Shown here: piece by piece, positions 54,530-62,759 of the stretch
Layout: each line of letters begins with the position of its first letter
How positions within the stretch are numbered: position 1 is the stretch's first letter
NCBI RefSeq assembly: GCF_016775155.1
Contig: NZ_JAEUGD010000066.1
Span: 64,763 to 128,762 of the forward strand
DNA length: 64,000 bases
Source of the DNA: Fulvivirga marina
GTDB lineage: Bacteria; Bacteroidota; Bacteroidia; Cytophagales; Cyclobacteriaceae
Direction of reading: 5' to 3'
Notes under the pieces: generated by a model
Database searches by the model: none
Told to the model about the DNA's origin: nothing
The model's input: the letters and a program-made list of their open reading frames with translations, nothing else
Position numbers and translations under genes: made by a program

Positions 54530-56148
54530 TAATTATTCATTATTAATTTATATGTAGTGAATTGTTCATTGTCTCTGCCCCATACCAACTCCGACCTATA
54601 TTCCCGATCCTTATAGATATTAAATAACTGCTCTATGTCAAACTGCGACCTGTAAAGAATAGCACGAGGCGGGTGAAATATATTTTCCGAAAGATATACC
54701 TTTCCTCCATTTAACTTGCCCGCATTTTGTAATAATTTAATTGCAGTTTTCTGTTCTTCTTCCAAATTTATGACCTTAGCATCTGTATGATACCGCATAT
54801 ACCGGATAAACGACACAGGTCCATAAGAAATAACATAATCCTTTTCTGTGGCATTAGAAATTAACCACTTAGATTTCTGATAATAATAATCGTAGTGGAT
54901 ATCCTTTAATAAATTCATTCCCCCAAGAAAATTATTTATAAAAACCAGGGTAAGAAAACCATAGATAACCCAATATTGGTTTCTTTTTAGTGGTTCGATC
55001 AATAACGCTCCAAACAGAATTATAATAGGTACTTGAAGCATTAGCCATGGCTCATTTGAAGTAGGGTCCATTAACATCAAAAAACCACCATATAGTAAAA
55101 CCCATAAAACTAAAACCAAAAGCATCCTGAACCTTGATACAGAAAAGTTTTTTCTCTTTCGAATTGCGTTACCAACAAACCAGCAAAAAATTACTATGGT
55201 TGCCACCAAAACCAGTAGTAAAAAATATTTGAGTTCTCCTACCTGTTGAGCCAGAAAAACTTCTTCTTCTATCACTTTATGAGGGAACCCGTTAACGATA
55301 AATGTAGTAGCTTCATCAAAACTAAACACCCATAACACAGACATGATGTTGGAGGCTATCACTAACGTTGACGCCATAGGATTACCAATAGGATGGTTAG
55401 TACCACCAAACAGATAACCAATAAACGATTCACCTGGGGAGAGTTGTACATGCACAATATAAAAGCCGCCCACAATAATAATGGCACTGAGACTGTAGTA
55501 AATTACTAAATGACCTATTTTTCTGTAGTATAGAAACAAAAGCGGAAATACTACAAAGAGTGGGATAAAATTAGGCTTATACAAAAGTGTAGTGAAAGCA
55601 GCCAGAGCACTTAATAAAAATACATGGCCAAACTTTCTTGTATGTTTATACTTTAAGAAAAGTCTCAATGTCAGCAAAATAAAGAACATTGACATGACAT
55701 AGACTTCTGCTTCTACGGAATAACGCCAATACTCATATGAAATAGTAACAAAAACTGTAATCGCAAATGCAGTTTTCTTTTGAAACTTGAGATAGTTACA
55801 TAATGTATCATAAAGCAAGATCAGCATCATTCCTGAAAAGACAATGCTTATCACACACATGAAATCGTATGCATCCAAAGTCAACCCTAAAGACGAGAAT
55901 GTATTATAGAATAACTTTACAATAGGTAAGAACAGAAAGAACCTAGGATTAAACAGCTCTAAATATTCGCTATCACGTATATCGGTGGCATACCAATAAC
56001 CATCATCCACCTCGGTCCTATTTGCAGGGAAAAATGCTATAAAAAACACCTCCAGCAAAAGAAAAGAAGTCAAATAAATTATAAATTTATTTGTTGGCTT
56101 TGCTAGCTTCAAAAGTCTTACTTTTATTATTTTGCCGCAAGTTATCAA
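54529..56148 (-). CDS. GT-C-like membrane glycosyltransferase, candidate arabinofuranosyltransferase
   Basis: 539 residues with about a dozen membrane helices and a soluble C-terminal part (about 430-539). The first outside loop carries TEVDDGYWYA, the acidic pair typical of the GT-C fold, whose enzymes use polyprenyl-linked sugars. It heads the arabinofuranose-donor operon, so it may consume that donor. The start is uncertain: the TTG at 56148 gives the longest reading, and another TTG at 56112 is possible; no ATG lies close. It is divergent from the next GT-C-like gene by only about 27 bp. Confidence 0.82.
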   Translation of the reverse strand: MITCGKIIKVRLLKLAKPTNKFIIYLTSFLLLEVFFIAFFPANRTEVDDGYWYATDIRDSEYLELFNPRFFLFLPIVKLFYNTFSSLGLTLDAYDFMCVISIVFSGMMLILLYDTLCNYLKFQKKTAFAITVFVTISYEYWRYSVEAEVYVMSMFFILLTLRLFLKYKHTRKFGHVFLLSALAAFTTLLYKPNFIPLFVVFPLLFLYYRKIGHLVIYYSLSAIIIVGGFYIVHVQLSPGESFIGYLFGGTNHPIGNPMASTLVIASNIMSVLWVFSFDEATTFIVNGFPHKVIEEEVFLAQQVGELKYFLLLVLVATIVIFCWFVGNAIRKRKNFSVSRFRMLLVLVLWVLLYGGFLMLMDPTSNEPWLMLQVPIIILFGALLIEPLKRNQYWVIYGFLTLVFINNFLGGMNLLKDIHYDYYYQKSKWLISNATEKDYVISYGPVSFIRYMRYHTDAKVINLEEEQKTAIKLLQNAGKLNGGKVYLSENIFHPPRAILYRSQFDIEQLFNIYKDREYRSELVWGRDNEQFTTYKLIMNN

Positions 56149-56174
56149 TTAATTTTTTTATAAAAAATATCCAA

Positions 56175-57791
56175 ATGTTTAAACACCCGTATTTAAAAAA
56201 CAGGGAGTTAAATATCCTCGAAATATTAGTAGCACTAATATTTTGCTGTATCCCTCTTTTCATCACATTTCCCTATAAGATAAACCTTTATCTTGCATGG
56301 GATGGGGCTTACAGGATGTATTCAGGTCAGTTCCCTTATCGTGATTTCGGCATGCCTCTTGGATATGGGTTTTGGATAATACCTTCCTTATTTTTCAAAA
56401 TTTTTGGTCCTTTCATGTCATCCCTAATAAAAGCACAGGTACTTCTCAACGCCATATCGATCGCAGCCGTTGTTTCGATAATGAAAACCTTTAAAGTGTC
56501 TACTCCTATCAGGATATTAGGCATTATTTTCTTTTGTCTATCATACGTGTTTGTGAATTTTTGGCCTTGGTACAACCACACTGTATTTGTTTATGAATTG
56601 GTAGGCCTAGCCTTTTTAGTGAGAGGCATTTTCTTAAAAGGTAAGTACTCATGGCTCAACTTGGTAATTGCCGGTATTTTCATTTTCTTTTCTTTATTTA
56701 CTAAACAAGACATTGGCGGCCTGGGTTTGATTATTTCCCTAACGCTACTTGTCATTAACAATTTAGTAGAGAAGGAGTTTAAAACAACTTTATTTTTTTT
56801 GCTTTCGTTTATAGCAACCTCCGTTTTAGTTATTGCTCCTCTACTTTCATACGAATTTAGCTATTGGTTTAATTATGGACAACTTCCTCACACATCGAGA
56901 ATTGCTTTGTTCGATTACCTTGACGACACCTTCAATGAGGGGGCTCTTATTTTAAGGGTTTACCTGGCCGCTATTATAATAGCACTGCTTTACAAACTCA
57001 ACAAAGGAGGGGTTAAGTCTATGATTGCAGATAAAAGGCAATTGTTTTTTACATTATTCACCCTTGCCCTTATCCTTCAGGTTTTATTGGCACAGGTAAC
57101 CACCTATATCCCGGCCAATGCCCATTATTACTACCACAGCTTCTTCTTTGTTTTTATTGTATCTCAGATCCCACAAATTGAGTTTAGAAAGCCCTGGGTA
57201 TTTGGTGTGCTTTTAGTTCTGATTATTTTTCTATGGTCTCATGACTATTGGAGGTATGGTAAGCGTATCATGCAAAAAGTGTTTGGGATCGAGCAGGAGG
57301 TCAATTACAACTATGTAAGTAAAAGAACATGGAAGCTTAAAGAATTCGAAGGCCCTAGCACGGACAGATCAGATTGGCAACCCACTCCGTTTAGATCATT
57401 AGATAATGTATATCTCCCCAAAGAAACTATTGAAGGCATTAAAAGGCTTAAAAGTAAATGGACAGGTAAAGAAGACCTGAATGTACTCAACATGTCAGAG
57501 TTGACTCAACTCGCCTATGAAATCGGCTATATACCTCAGGCAGGATCGAATCAACCGCTTTGGTTTCATCGCAATGTGGCATTCTTTCAAAGAGAAGTTG
57601 ATATGATATGTGATAAAATAGTAAGTAAGGAATACGACCTTGTCCTATTTGAGGTGATCCCTATGCTTAATAGATTCTATCCACCATCTGTGCGCGAATG
57701 CCTTCAGCAATATTATAAATTGGATGATAAGTTTTTGGCCCCACGGATACCTGAAAATGCTTATATCGAAGCATATGTAAAACCTCAATAG
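56175..57791 (+). CDS. GT-C-like membrane glycosyltransferase
   Basis: The ATG at 56175 is preferred; an earlier ATG at 56091 would make the protein overlap the divergent gene. The 538 residues have about ten membrane helices and a C-terminal soluble region (about 360-538) rich in aromatic and charged residues. The first loop has AWDGAYRMYSGQFPYRD, the pattern of GT39/ArnT-like and related enzymes with Asp in the active site. The sugar and acceptor are unknown. No operon partner is on the same strand, and an inverted-repeat element follows. Confidence 0.82.
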   Translation: MFKHPYLKNRELNILEILVALIFCCIPLFITFPYKINLYLAWDGAYRMYSGQFPYRDFGMPLGYGFWIIPSLFFKIFGPFMSSLIKAQVLLNAISIAAVVSIMKTFKVSTPIRILGIIFFCLSYVFVNFWPWYNHTVFVYELVGLAFLVRGIFLKGKYSWLNLVIAGIFIFFSLFTKQDIGGLGLIISLTLLVINNLVEKEFKTTLFFLLSFIATSVLVIAPLLSYEFSYWFNYGQLPHTSRIALFDYLDDTFNEGALILRVYLAAIIIALLYKLNKGGVKSMIADKRQLFFTLFTLALILQVLLAQVTTYIPANAHYYYHSFFFVFIVSQIPQIEFRKPWVFGVLLVLIIFLWSHDYWRYGKRIMQKVFGIEQEVNYNYVSKRTWKLKEFEGPSTDRSDWQPTPFRSLDNVYLPKETIEGIKRLKSKWTGKEDLNVLNMSELTQLAYEIGYIPQAGSNQPLWFHRNVAFFQREVDMICDKIVSKEYDLVLFEVIPMLNRFYPPSVRECLQQYYKLDDKFLAPRIPENAYIEAYVKPQ

Positions 57792-57817
57792 GCTGCGTGT
57801 TCTAACAATGCACCATT

Positions 57818-57908
57818 TGATCCTTCCTAAAATAAGTTGATGTTTTTGGTACAAAAAAGATGTTTTACAATAAGTCAATTTTGTATCAACTTATTTTAGG
57901 AAGGGTCA
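57818..57908. mobile_element. Possible MITE-like relic with IS3-type ends
   Basis: Inverted 24-bp arms with one mismatch (57818-57841 and 57885-57908; inner 20 bp perfect) begin TGA and end TCA, as in IS3-family ends, around a 43-bp centre. No coding capacity and no clear target duplication. It could also act as a terminator for the gene ending at 57791. Confidence 0.4.
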
Positions 57909-57918
57909 CTGATAATAA

Positions 57919-57950
57919 AAAAGCCGGTTTGCCTTTGCAAACCGGCTTTT
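57919..57950 (-). terminator. Terminator of the leftward Wzx/Wzy group
   Basis: Perfect 14-bp stem (57919-57932 and 57937-57950) with a 4-nt loop and a T run on the minus strand, 17 bp past the stop codon of the half-TolC gene at 57967. Confidence 0.88.
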
Positions 57951-57966
57951 AAAAGTGAAATAATAT

Positions 57967-58665
57967 TTACTGAACATCTTCCAGCCTCATTCCTATCATC
58001 TCCTCAATAGCTATTTTAGATATATTGAAATCACCCTGAGCATTTATTTGCTTAACCCTTTGATTGTTATATCTATCCTGTTGGATATTATACGCATTCA
58101 GAGTAATTTCACCGTTTTTAAACTGTTGTTCGGCCAGTGAAAGTGAAGCATAAAGATCTTCCACTATTTCCGTTTGTATTTTTAGCAATTCACGGTTCAT
58201 CAAGTAGGTCTGATAGCGGGTAAGTACCTCAGCTCTAATAGCCAGTTTTTGTAAATTAGTATTAGACTTAGATATTAACACCTCCTGTTTTTTCTTTTTT
58301 ACCTCCAGAGGAATATCAACAAAATAGCTCAGTCTGATCATCCCTGTAACATTATACTTAGGATAAAATTGTGCTCGATCACCCACATCAGCATTATCGT
58401 TTATGGTAAATTCGTTTAAGTTACCTTGTACTCTCCAATCATCCAGCCAGCTCCAACGCGCCTGTTTAACTTCAATATTAGATATATTGGCCTGATAATC
58501 AAGTATCTTATTTGCTGGATTGTTTTGCCAGGCTAATCTTACAAGTTTTTCTTCAAAACTGATATCCGTAACGTTGTTGGGTAGAATAATAGCATTGTAA
58601 TCAACGTTCTGAGCCTTTACCAACAAAGGCAGCAATACTATTGTTAGGATGATTAACTTTCTCAT
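57967..58665 (-). CDS. Half-length TolC-like periplasmic/outer-membrane protein
   Basis: 232 residues with a signal peptide (about 1-18, ending VKAQ). The body has the helix-strand-helix order of one TolC repeat: a helix starting FEEKLVRLAWQNNP, two short beta strands (about 95-115), and a long helix with LAEQQFKNGEITLNAYNIQQDRYN, a motif characteristic of TolC family members. A normal TolC has two repeats and 430 or more residues; this one has a single repeat, so an oligomer would need six rather than three chains, or it is not a channel. It overlaps the Wzy-like gene by 4 bp and ends the operon. Confidence 0.8.
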   Translation of the reverse strand: MRKLIILTIVLLPLLVKAQNVDYNAIILPNNVTDISFEEKLVRLAWQNNPANKILDYQANISNIEVKQARWSWLDDWRVQGNLNEFTINDNADVGDRAQFYPKYNVTGMIRLSYFVDIPLEVKKKKQEVLISKSNTNLQKLAIRAEVLTRYQTYLMNRELLKIQTEIVEDLYASLSLAEQQFKNGEITLNAYNIQQDRYNNQRVKQINAQGDFNISKIAIEEMIGMRLEDVQ

Positions 58666-60134
58666 TTCGATTGATTAGTTTTTTGAACTAAATAAATATC
58701 AAATTGCTTCATTTTATACATTAAAACAAAAATACCATAAAGTATCAAGTTAAGTGGGAATTGTTCAATATTTTCTTTTGCATAAAGTGCTATGGTCAAA
58801 GCGAAAAAGGAAACGATATATGCGGTATAATATGCCTTTATAATCGGATCCCTGGAATTGTAGTAATTAGTAATACCCACAGCCAGTATTACAGAGTACA
58901 TGATAAGTTCAAAAAGCAGCCCTATCCAACCTACTTCCAATAATGTTTTCATAAATCCACTATCAGGAGGAAAACCTGCCAACGGATGACTTGGGGAGAA
59001 CCTCTCTCCATAAACCCCACTGGTAGTTAACCCTCCGCCAATAGGGTGTGCATGGATATAAGGCTGTATACGCGCTCGGTTATAGTCTCTCAAATTCATA
59101 GAGGCATCCTCCGTAGGGTTGAAAGCGGAACGGAACCTGACTATTGGCTTGCTATAAAACGGCCCGAAATAAACAATGAGAAAAAGAACGACGCTCACGC
59201 AGGCAAATACCAAAGTTTTTACTTTGGTTATATTAAGTAAGACATATAGTATTACAGCCACTGGGACCATCACATATGCAGTCCGCGTGCCTGAAAAGAA
59301 CATTGCCAGAAGCATAAACGCACCAGCAACCGCAAAATATATCCTCTTACCCCATTTAAAAGGCCCCAGTGCTAGCATAAAAGCTACTATACTACAAAAG
59401 CTCATAAACAAGCCAAAAATAGCAGGATCGGATAAAAATGACCATTTTCTCCATTTACCCTGAATAAACAGGAGGTTGATTCGCTCATCAGTAGCAGTTG
59501 CCCATTTATGATCGTACCCAGGTAAGCCAACAAATTCCTGATAAATGCCATAGAGGGCCACAAAAAGGCCCAGTGAAATAAAAAAAGTAGCAAATACATG
59601 AACGGCTTTAAGGCTATTAAACACCCGTTGAGCTACAATAAATACTATAACCACCCTCAATATATTTCTGAGTCCAAATAACCATCCTGCCGGTGTGCCT
59701 GCCGGATTAAATGCCTGAAGCAACAAATAACCTGTCCATGCAAACAGAACTATTGATACGGGATTTTTAAGAGAAAAATCTTTTCCTTTACGTGGATCGC
59801 TTGAAAATATCTGTTCGAGAAGTATCCAAGAAAACATCAATGTAAAAAGTAGATCTATTCCAACACCAAAAGGGATATTGGCTGAAGTCAGGCGACTAAT
59901 AAATGACATGAAAGTCGAAAACCCCATAATCATCAAAAAGCCAAATCTGTTATTGGCAATGCTATATAGAGCTACAGGAACACCAATGATGCCTGCTAAA
60001 ACAATGACACCACCCTTGATCCCCATAAATGCTATAGCAAAAGCAGATAAAACACATAGACCGGTAAGTACTATAAACCCAAAAACGTTATTGAACTTTT
60101 CTACTACAATACGGTCAAACAGCCACTGCTTCAT
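58662..60134 (-). CDS. O-antigen ligase / Wzy-type polymerase
   Basis: 490 residues with about twelve membrane helices and a large outside loop (about 340-400) containing RARIQPYIHAHPIGGGLTTSG and PDSGFMKTLLEVG, the O-antigen-ligase domain pattern. Such proteins join polysaccharide units in the periplasm, either as polymerase (Wzy) or ligase (WaaL). The neighbour Wzx-like flippase makes polymerase the likelier role. It precedes the half-TolC gene by overlapping 4 bp and follows the 41-residue peptide gene by 55 bp. Confidence 0.88.
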   Translation of the reverse strand: MKQWLFDRIVVEKFNNVFGFIVLTGLCVLSAFAIAFMGIKGGVIVLAGIIGVPVALYSIANNRFGFLMIMGFSTFMSFISRLTSANIPFGVGIDLLFTLMFSWILLEQIFSSDPRKGKDFSLKNPVSIVLFAWTGYLLLQAFNPAGTPAGWLFGLRNILRVVIVFIVAQRVFNSLKAVHVFATFFISLGLFVALYGIYQEFVGLPGYDHKWATATDERINLLFIQGKWRKWSFLSDPAIFGLFMSFCSIVAFMLALGPFKWGKRIYFAVAGAFMLLAMFFSGTRTAYVMVPVAVILYVLLNITKVKTLVFACVSVVLFLIVYFGPFYSKPIVRFRSAFNPTEDASMNLRDYNRARIQPYIHAHPIGGGLTTSGVYGERFSPSHPLAGFPPDSGFMKTLLEVGWIGLLFELIMYSVILAVGITNYYNSRDPIIKAYYTAYIVSFFALTIALYAKENIEQFPLNLILYGIFVLMYKMKQFDIYLVQKTNQSK

Positions 60135-60189
60135 CTGTATAAACTAATTTTCAATTGACTAGTAATCGACAAATGCCTTTGGTTGGTTA

Positions 60190-60315
60190 TTAAAAAAACA
60201 TCAGCTTAATATAGATAAAAAGATAAACTACTACTATGAAAGATATTACGATACCCTTATAAATAACTGTACTTACCTTTTTCTCCGCGTCCCTTCCCTC
60301 TTCTTCCTCACCCAT
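60190..60315 (-). CDS. 41-residue single-helix membrane peptide between flippase and polymerase genes
   Basis: An ATG at 60315 opens a 41-codon frame ending TAA at 60190. It has an acidic head (MGEEEEGRDAEKK, residues 1-13), one hydrophobic helix (about 17-40) and no tail. Its start overlaps the flippase stop by 8 bp (ATGGGTGA), so translation is probably coupled. The clean charged-head plus single-helix layout and the coupling argue for a real gene. Function unknown; it could be an accessory of the Wzx or Wzy protein. Confidence 0.65.
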   Translation of the reverse strand: MGEEEEGRDAEKKVSTVIYKGIVISFIVVVYLFIYIKLMFF

Positions 60316-61663
60316 TTTTTAAACTTTTATTACGAATCGCCTTCATTACTATTTGCCAGCCTTGCTGTATTGCCTGAATACTTAATTTAAATATATTTAA
60401 AGTTCTCACATCGATCTGCTTATATAAAATATATTGAATAAAAGCAGCTCCTAGTGCATAGGTTAGAATAGTTCCATACGCAGCTCCCATAATGCCGAAA
60501 TACTTAATAGAGAGCCACGTGATAAGAATCCCTACTGCAGAACTAATAATGATAAAATAGAAATTTATATGTGCTTTTCCAATTGCATTCAAGGTTACTC
60601 CAAACTGGCGTTGGAAGGGTTCGAAAATTCCATATAATACCATAACCTGTAAAACAGGTACTGCCTCAGGGTATTTTGGACCTGCAATGATTAAAACAAT
60701 AGGTTCTGCAAGGAAAAATATGAATACCACACAAGGTATTATAGCTACCATGATAATGGCTACTGATCGTTCATAAAGGTGCTTAGCTGCAGACACACCC
60801 TCTTTCTTCACCCTGTTGATCATTTCAGGATAAAACACTGATGCAATGGCTGCAAGGGGAATTTCAAATAAGTTGGTGACTTTAACAGCTGGCGAGAATA
60901 TGGCTACAGATGCAGGGCCTATCATTCCTCCCAAAAACCACTCCTTGGTGTTTTTATTGAGCATAGTACTTATGTTAGTCCCAAGGGTAAATTTGCCATA
61001 GTGAAAAAGCCTGCTTATCCAAACCTTTTCGAACCCAAAAGTAAACATACTCTCCTTTCTCGCAAACCAATAAGCTAGCAAGGAACTTATTACGTAACCA
61101 AAACTAAAAAACAAAGCTAGTTCAAACATCGTCAGCTCATAACCTGTAACAAATGCATAAAGTATGAATACCAATAGCACCAGCTTTTGAAAAAAGGTAC
61201 TAACCACCGTACCCCCGAACCTTAGATTGGCTTGTTGTAAAAAGGTAAAATGGGCAAATAAAGTAAACCCAAATACAGATATGATACTAATCAACAGCAT
61301 CCCCTTCAATGCAGGTGCCTCAAAAAAGTAGTTTACTGTATAAGCCAGACCTATAAATACAATTGAAATAATGAAGGCAGCAAGAAGGTTCAGGACTAAT
61401 GAAGCACTAATAATATCCTTATGATTCTCTTCATCTTCAGAATTCAGGTATCGTAAAAGAGGATTATATATGAATGCATTTCTAATGGATTCTGAAAGCC
61501 CGGTTATTGACAAAAATATAACCCAAACACCAAAGTCATTCGGACTTAATATCCTTATTAGAAAAAAGAAGTTTAATAACCCGAATAGTGTTATAGAAAT
61601 ACGATTAAGCAACGTAAGGGAACCTGACTTGAACCAATACGACTTTGTAAGCTTATTTAACAT
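60308..61663 (-). CDS. Wzx-type oligosaccharide flippase (MATE/MOP superfamily)
   Basis: 451 residues with about twelve to fourteen membrane helices in the polysaccharide-transporter arrangement. Flips lipid-linked oligosaccharide units across the inner membrane. The N-terminal part has SLTLLNRISITLFGLLNFFFL-type helices (shown in part) and the family's early NDFGVWVIFLSITGLSESIRNAF-like loop in pieces. It lies 5 bp after the sulfotransferase gene and overlaps the 41-residue peptide gene by 8 bp. Confidence 0.88.
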   Translation of the reverse strand: MLNKLTKSYWFKSGSLTLLNRISITLFGLLNFFFLIRILSPNDFGVWVIFLSITGLSESIRNAFIYNPLLRYLNSEDEENHKDIISASLVLNLLAAFIISIVFIGLAYTVNYFFEAPALKGMLLISIISVFGFTLFAHFTFLQQANLRFGGTVVSTFFQKLVLLVFILYAFVTGYELTMFELALFFSFGYVISSLLAYWFARKESMFTFGFEKVWISRLFHYGKFTLGTNISTMLNKNTKEWFLGGMIGPASVAIFSPAVKVTNLFEIPLAAIASVFYPEMINRVKKEGVSAAKHLYERSVAIIMVAIIPCVVFIFFLAEPIVLIIAGPKYPEAVPVLQVMVLYGIFEPFQRQFGVTLNAIGKAHINFYFIIISSAVGILITWLSIKYFGIMGAAYGTILTYALGAAFIQYILYKQIDVRTLNIFKLSIQAIQQGWQIVMKAIRNKSLKNG

Positions 61664-61668
61664 GCCAA

Positions 61669-62676
61669 TTACCAGTCATTATTTTTGGCAAAACCAAGCT
61701 TAACAAGATTATCACCCGCCGCCTTTTTAAATATATCCTTTTTGCTCTTATCCCAGGTAAGCCACTTTTGTGTTGGTTTGAATTTTTCATCTTTTTCTAC
61801 AGGCTTCCAGTGTACTTCTCCCTGTTCACCCTTATAACTAGATGAACCTAAAACAGGGATTTCATCTAACTCATCCCAAGGATACTTGTCAACATCTACA
61901 TTCAGGAATTTCAAGATTCTGGGCAGCTCTTCCCTTGCGTTATCGTTCAAGTGGTCATATCGGGTGGTAATAACCCTGTCTCCATACCCAGCTCTTTCGG
62001 CCATATTAACAAATTCTGTAATTGTATCAACTCTCTTTGACCATCGATCACACATTTTCCTGAATGCCCCTTTACCACCCCACGACTTTGAAAAAGACTC
62101 GATAGTATCACGACCATCTCTATAAAGGATTACCACCTTGCACTGAGGAAAAAGGTGAAAGAAATTATCAAGGTGACCAGCATCGGGTGTTTTAAACAGT
62201 ATTGTGCTTCCTGTTTTTGTAAAACGGGCAAAGTATTGAAGAATACCATTGCCCATAGCGCCCATAAGGGCACGAGCATGTTCCTGAAGCACTGACTCAC
62301 CCCCATCAACCCACTTATTCCATGTACTCACTGTCTTGTACGCATACTGTTTTAAATGCTCTGAGTATGTATAAAGACACTGCTCATCAGGTAGATCAGC
62401 TCCTGATGGAAATTCCAATTCCGGATGTTTGTCGAGCATATGACTAAGAAAATTAGTTCCGCTACGTTGAGTTGGAGAAACTATATAAGCCGTTTTAACC
62501 TCAACGACAGGTTGGGCTACGGCAGGAGTAAAATTAGCCCAGTCCATGTTAAATGGAGTATCCGGATATAGTGGATATGGGCTATCCAAGTCTCTAAACA
62601 AATAGTTGGCCCTTATATCATTATATACCTTGCTACCAAATAGTCTCTTAGCAGTTGCCGACAACGATTTGATCAT
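61669..62676 (-). CDS. Sulfotransferase family protein
   Basis: 335 residues with the PAPS-binding signatures: a 5'-phosphosulfate loop SPTQRSGTNFLSHML (about 68-82) and a 3'-phosphate motif ILYRDGRDTIESFSKSWG (about 183-200). No signal peptide or membrane helix, so it would sulfate a cytoplasmic substrate such as a lipid-linked sugar before flipping. It is adjacent to the Wzx gene, 5 bp apart. Sulfated exopolysaccharides are known from marine bacteria, which fits, but the acceptor is not proven. Confidence 0.85.
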   Translation of the reverse strand: MIKSLSATAKRLFGSKVYNDIRANYLFRDLDSPYPLYPDTPFNMDWANFTPAVAQPVVEVKTAYIVSPTQRSGTNFLSHMLDKHPELEFPSGADLPDEQCLYTYSEHLKQYAYKTVSTWNKWVDGGESVLQEHARALMGAMGNGILQYFARFTKTGSTILFKTPDAGHLDNFFHLFPQCKVVILYRDGRDTIESFSKSWGGKGAFRKMCDRWSKRVDTITEFVNMAERAGYGDRVITTRYDHLNDNAREELPRILKFLNVDVDKYPWDELDEIPVLGSSSYKGEQGEVHWKPVEKDEKFKPTQKWLTWDKSKKDIFKKAAGDNLVKLGFAKNNDW

Positions 62677-62734
62677 ATTATTGCGTCTTATAACTATAAT
62701 TTAAACCACAAAGCTAATGCTTTGATTTACTTAT

Positions 62735-62758
62735 TCTAATAATATTAAAATTATTAGA
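62735..62758 (-). terminator. AT-rich hairpin after the glycoside hydrolase
   Basis: A 9-bp perfect stem (62735-62743 and 62750-62758), 2 bp past the stop of the gene at 62760. It contains one G:C pair per arm and lacks a clear U-tract, so termination is doubtful and read-through into the sulfotransferase gene is possible. Confidence 0.3.
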
Positions 62759-62759
62759 T

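Noticed and set aside
56091-56174. Longer N-terminus for the transferase starting at 56175
   Set aside because: It would overlap the divergent transferase gene, and the added stretch is not conserved-looking; the later ATG gives a normal start before the first membrane helix.
57818-57908. A full insertion sequence
   Set aside because: There is no room for a transposase and no clear target duplication; only the ends are IS3-like.
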